Positions 50,559-53,090 of a stretch of DNA of 53,090 nucleotides are shown here, one piece after another. The notes beneath the pieces are model-generated. The model was not told the origin of the DNA, made no database searches, and saw nothing but the letters and a program-made list of their open reading frames with translations. The position numbers and the translations under genes are program-made. Source of the stretch: Parafrankia discariae (GTDB taxonomy: Bacteria; Actinomycetota; Actinomycetes; Frankiales; Frankiaceae); assembly GCF_000373365.1 (NCBI RefSeq), contig NZ_KB891228.1, positions 1 to 53,090 of the forward strand, given 5' to 3'. The stretch's first letter is position 1. Each line of letters begins with the position of its first letter.

Positions 50559-52817
50559 GTGGCAACGCTCGCGCGCTGGTGCTTCCAGCACCGCCGGCTC
50601 GTCCTGTTCCTGTGGATCACCGCCCTCGTGGGGCTGACGGCGCTCGGCCGGGTGACGGGCAGCGACTACAAGGACGCCTTCTCCCTGCCTGGGACCGACT
50701 CCCAGAAGGCCATCGACATCCTCGAACGCGACTTCCCGGCACAGTCCGGCGACAGCGCGTCCATCGTGCTGCACGCCCGCAGCGGGGCGTTGAGCGATCC
50801 CGCGCTCGAGTCACGCGCGACGGAGATGCTGACGAAGATCGCCGACCTGCCGCACGTCGCCGAGGTGGTCAGCCCGTTCACCGCCGACGGCGAGGGCCAG
50901 AGCAACCCCGACGGCACCACCGCCTTCGCGACCGTCGCGCTCGACCTGCCCGGCAACGAGCTGCCGCTCGACGACATCGAGCGCGTGGTCGACACGGCCC
51001 GCTCCTACGACTCCGGTGCGCTGCAGGTCGAACTGACCGGGCAGGTCGTCTCCATCGTCGAGCAGCCGGCGCAGAGCGCGAGCGAGCTCATCGGTGTCGT
51101 CGCCGCCGCGGTCATCCTGTTCCTCGCCTTCGGCTCCCTGCTCGCGGTGACCCTCCCCCTGCTCACCGCGATCATGGCGCTCGGCGTCGGCATGGCCCTC
51201 ATCGTCCAGGTCTCGCACCTGACGACCGTCGCGGAGTTCAGCACCATGCTGGCGACGCTGATCGGCCTCGGCGTCGGCATCGACTACGCCCTGTTCATCG
51301 TCAACCGCCACCGCATCGGCCTGCGCGCCGGCCGCACGCCGGAGGAGGCCGCCGTCACCGCGGTCAACACCTCCGGCCGCGCCGTGATCTTCGCCGGCAT
51401 GACGGTCTGCATCGCGCTGCTGGGCCTGTTCGCGCTCGGTGTGACCTTCCTCTACGGGGTCGCCCTCGCCGCGGCCCTGACCGTCGCGATGACGATGCTC
51501 GCCTCGGTCACCCTGCTGCCCGCCCTGCTCGGCTTCTACGGGTCGAAGGTGCTCAGCCGCCGGCAGCGGCGGCGGATGGCCGAGCACGGCCCCGAGCCGG
51601 AGCAGCCCTCCGGGTTCTGGTGGCGGTGGGCCAAGGGCGTGGAACGCCGCCCGGCGGTGCTCGCCCTGCTCAGCGCCGGTGTGATCGTCCTGATCGCGAT
51701 CCCGTTCCTGTCGCTGCGGCTCGGCTCGTCCGACCTCGGGAACGGCGCCGACACCAAGACCAGCAAGCGCGGCTACGACCTGCTCGCCGACGGCTTCGGC
51801 CCCGGTTTCAACGGCCCGTTCATGCTGGTCACCGAGATCAACTCGCCGGCTGACCTGCAGACCATGAACCGGGCCGTCGAGGCGGCCCGCGGGGCGGAGG
51901 GTGTCGCCTCGGTGACCCCGCCGCGCCAGAGCCCGAACGGCCACGCCGCGATCGCCACTCTCTACCCGACGACGAGCCCGCAGGCGGCCGAGACCGCCAC
52001 CCTGCTCGACCGGCTGCGCGACGACGTCATCCCGCAGGCCACCGGGAACACCGCCTCCCCGGTCTACGTCGGCGGCATCACCGCGGTCTTCGAGGACTTC
52101 TCCGGGGTCCTGACGAGCAAGCTGCCGCTGTTCATCGGGATCGTCGTGGTCCTCGCGTTCCTGCTGCTGGTCGTGGTCTTCCGCAGCCTGCTCATTCCGC
52201 TGACCGCCTCGCTGATGAACCTGCTGGCGGTGGGCGCTGCCTTCGGCGCCGTGGTGGCCGTGTTCCAGTGGGGCTGGCTGTCGGACCTGCTCGGCATCAG
52301 CCCCGGGCCGATCGAGTCGTTCCTTCCGGTCATGCTCTTCGCGATCCTGTTCGGGCTTTCCATGGACTACGAGGTGTTCCTGGTCAGCCGGATGCACGAG
52401 GAGTGGACGGCCCGGCGGGACAACCGCATCGCGGTCTCCCTCGGCCAGGCCGAGACCGGCCGGGTCATTTCCGCCGCCGGCGCCATCATGACCCTGGTGT
52501 TCGCGTCGTTCATCCTCGGCGACGACCGGGTCATCAAACTGTTCGGCCTCGGCCTGGCGCTCGCGATCCTGCTGGACGCGTTCGTCATCCGCACGATTCT
52601 GGTGCCGGCCCTCATGCACCTGTTCGGCCGCGCGAACTGGTGGCTGCCGAAGGGCCTCGACCGGGTCCTGCCGCACGTCTCCGTGGAGACCGCGGAGGAC
52701 ATCGAGGAGATCCGCCACACGCCGCTGCCCGCGGACGCGATCGGTGACGGCGTGCCCGAGCAGCCGCACCGCCCCGGCGACGGCCGGGACGCCACCGAGC
52801 CCGAGCGCACCCACTAG
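50559..52817 (+). CDS. MMPL/RND family exporter
   Basis: The 752-aa protein starts at the GTG at 50559, which has GAGGGG just upstream; the frame is open from a GTG at 50499 without such a site. It has the MMPL layout: N-terminal helix, extracytoplasmic domain, five to six helices, a cytoplasmic basic loop (SRRQRRRMAEH), then a repeat of domain and helices. LIGLGVGIDYALFIVNRHR and LLFGLSMDYEVFLVSRMHEEW (in part) carry the conserved Asp-Tyr pairs of helices 4 and 10 for proton coupling. It probably exports lipids or hydrophobic compounds. Its stop overlaps the transposase remnant by 4 nt. Confidence 0.92.
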   Translation: MATLARWCFQHRRLVLFLWITALVGLTALGRVTGSDYKDAFSLPGTDSQKAIDILERDFPAQSGDSASIVLHARSGALSDPALESRATEMLTKIADLPHVAEVVSPFTADGEGQSNPDGTTAFATVALDLPGNELPLDDIERVVDTARSYDSGALQVELTGQVVSIVEQPAQSASELIGVVAAAVILFLAFGSLLAVTLPLLTAIMALGVGMALIVQVSHLTTVAEFSTMLATLIGLGVGIDYALFIVNRHRIGLRAGRTPEEAAVTAVNTSGRAVIFAGMTVCIALLGLFALGVTFLYGVALAAALTVAMTMLASVTLLPALLGFYGSKVLSRRQRRRMAEHGPEPEQPSGFWWRWAKGVERRPAVLALLSAGVIVLIAIPFLSLRLGSSDLGNGADTKTSKRGYDLLADGFGPGFNGPFMLVTEINSPADLQTMNRAVEAARGAEGVASVTPPRQSPNGHAAIATLYPTTSPQAAETATLLDRLRDDVIPQATGNTASPVYVGGITAVFEDFSGVLTSKLPLFIGIVVVLAFLLLVVVFRSLLIPLTASLMNLLAVGAAFGAVVAVFQWGWLSDLLGISPGPIESFLPVMLFAILFGLSMDYEVFLVSRMHEEWTARRDNRIAVSLGQAETGRVISAAGAIMTLVFASFILGDDRVIKLFGLGLALAILLDAFVIRTILVPALMHLFGRANWWLPKGLDRVLPHVSVETAEDIEEIRHTPLPADAIGDGVPEQPHRPGDGRDATEPERTH

Positions 52818-53090
52818 TACTGCAACGGCACTTGTGGGTGTCCTCGCCGTCGGTAGTGGCAGCGTCTGGCCTGGTGTTGACGGCGTCTGCGCCAGGTCGA
52901 CCAGGCCCAGACGAAGGCGGGTGGGTGGAGCCGGTGGAGGAGGGTGGCGATCAGTCTGCGGATCTCCGGTACTGTCAGTCCGATCATGTCCTGACAGGTG
53001 TGGGTGCTGCCCCTTTTACCTGCTCGGCGCGGACGGCGGCGAGGGTGGCGTAGGCGAGCATGGACAGGGTGATGTGGGCGTACCAGGCCC
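52814..53090 (-). pseudogene. IS701-type transposase C-terminus, frameshifted and cut by window edge
   Basis: Minus-strand translation from the edge gives AWYAHITLSMLAYATLAAVR then AEQVKGAAPT in one frame, which soon meets a stop. The family's continuation DMIGLTVPEIRRLIATLL and WAWSTWRRRRQHQARRCHYRR is in the -1 frame and ends at TAG 52816-52814. The switch falls at the AAAAGGGG run (53010-53017). This could be a decayed copy, a sequencing error or a -1 programmed frameshift; a defect near the C-terminus of an old copy is simplest. The family name rests on the C-terminal motif and is moderately sure. Confidence 0.7.

Overview
The window is high-GC actinobacterial DNA. Evidence for this includes frequent GTG starts, long runs of ATGA/GTGA-coupled genes, TAT/lipoprotein signals, a SepF-like protein and actinobacterial-type efflux and sortase genes. 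The combination of a purine/ureide operon, urease and a large hopanoid cluster suggests a Frankia-like soil or symbiotic actinomycete; this genus guess is inference from gene content only. Both window edges cut through insertion-sequence remnants: an IS30-type N-terminus at the left and a frameshifted IS701-type C-terminus at the right.

Left third (about 1-18 kb): purine and ureide catabolism. A leftward operon runs xanthine dehydrogenase FAD subunit, 2Fe-2S subunit and molybdenum subunit, then allantoinase, an allantoicase fused to OHCU decarboxylase, and 5-hydroxyisourate hydrolase. An aldolase-like DUF6986 gene converges on it, and a Rieske oxygenase is divergent from it. Together these cover hypoxanthine/xanthine to urate and 5-hydroxyisourate to ureidoglycolate plus urea, but no uricase is present in the window. 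Next come an ATP-binding transcriptional regulator, a degenerate adenine-deaminase-like protein and a four-gene ATGA-coupled NMT1-type ABC importer.

Middle (18.4-27.7 kb): urease, which would use the urea released upstream. It is split into ureABC, ureF and ureGD by unrelated genes: a SepF-like protein, a PhyH-type dioxygenase, a small lipoprotein, a TetR regulator and a TlpA-like redoxin. No ureE is seen. The 3' end of ureD overlaps the convergent hpnB by about 200 nt.

27.5-36 kb: hpnB (hopanoid-associated glycosyltransferase), an OmpR/HK two-component system with a proline-rich membrane protein, a divergent secreted protein plus class F sortase, and a DHA2-type drug exporter with its TetR regulator, ended by a very strong bidirectional hairpin.

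36-47 kb: the hopanoid locus, all leftward. hpnC, hpnD, hpnE and a polyprenyl diphosphate synthase are coupled by ATGA overlaps and make farnesyl-PP and squalene. shc cyclises squalene to hopene. A fused HpnG-IspH protein combines nucleosidase-type processing of adenosylhopane with the last MEP-pathway step, and hpnH makes adenosylhopane. Several of these enzymes carry long Ala/Pro/Thr-rich inserts or tails.

47-53 kb: a short-chain dehydrogenase, a DUF192 lipoprotein, a TetR regulator and a divergent MMPL/RND exporter with a palindromic operator between them. No tRNA, rRNA, CRISPR array or prophage was recognised.
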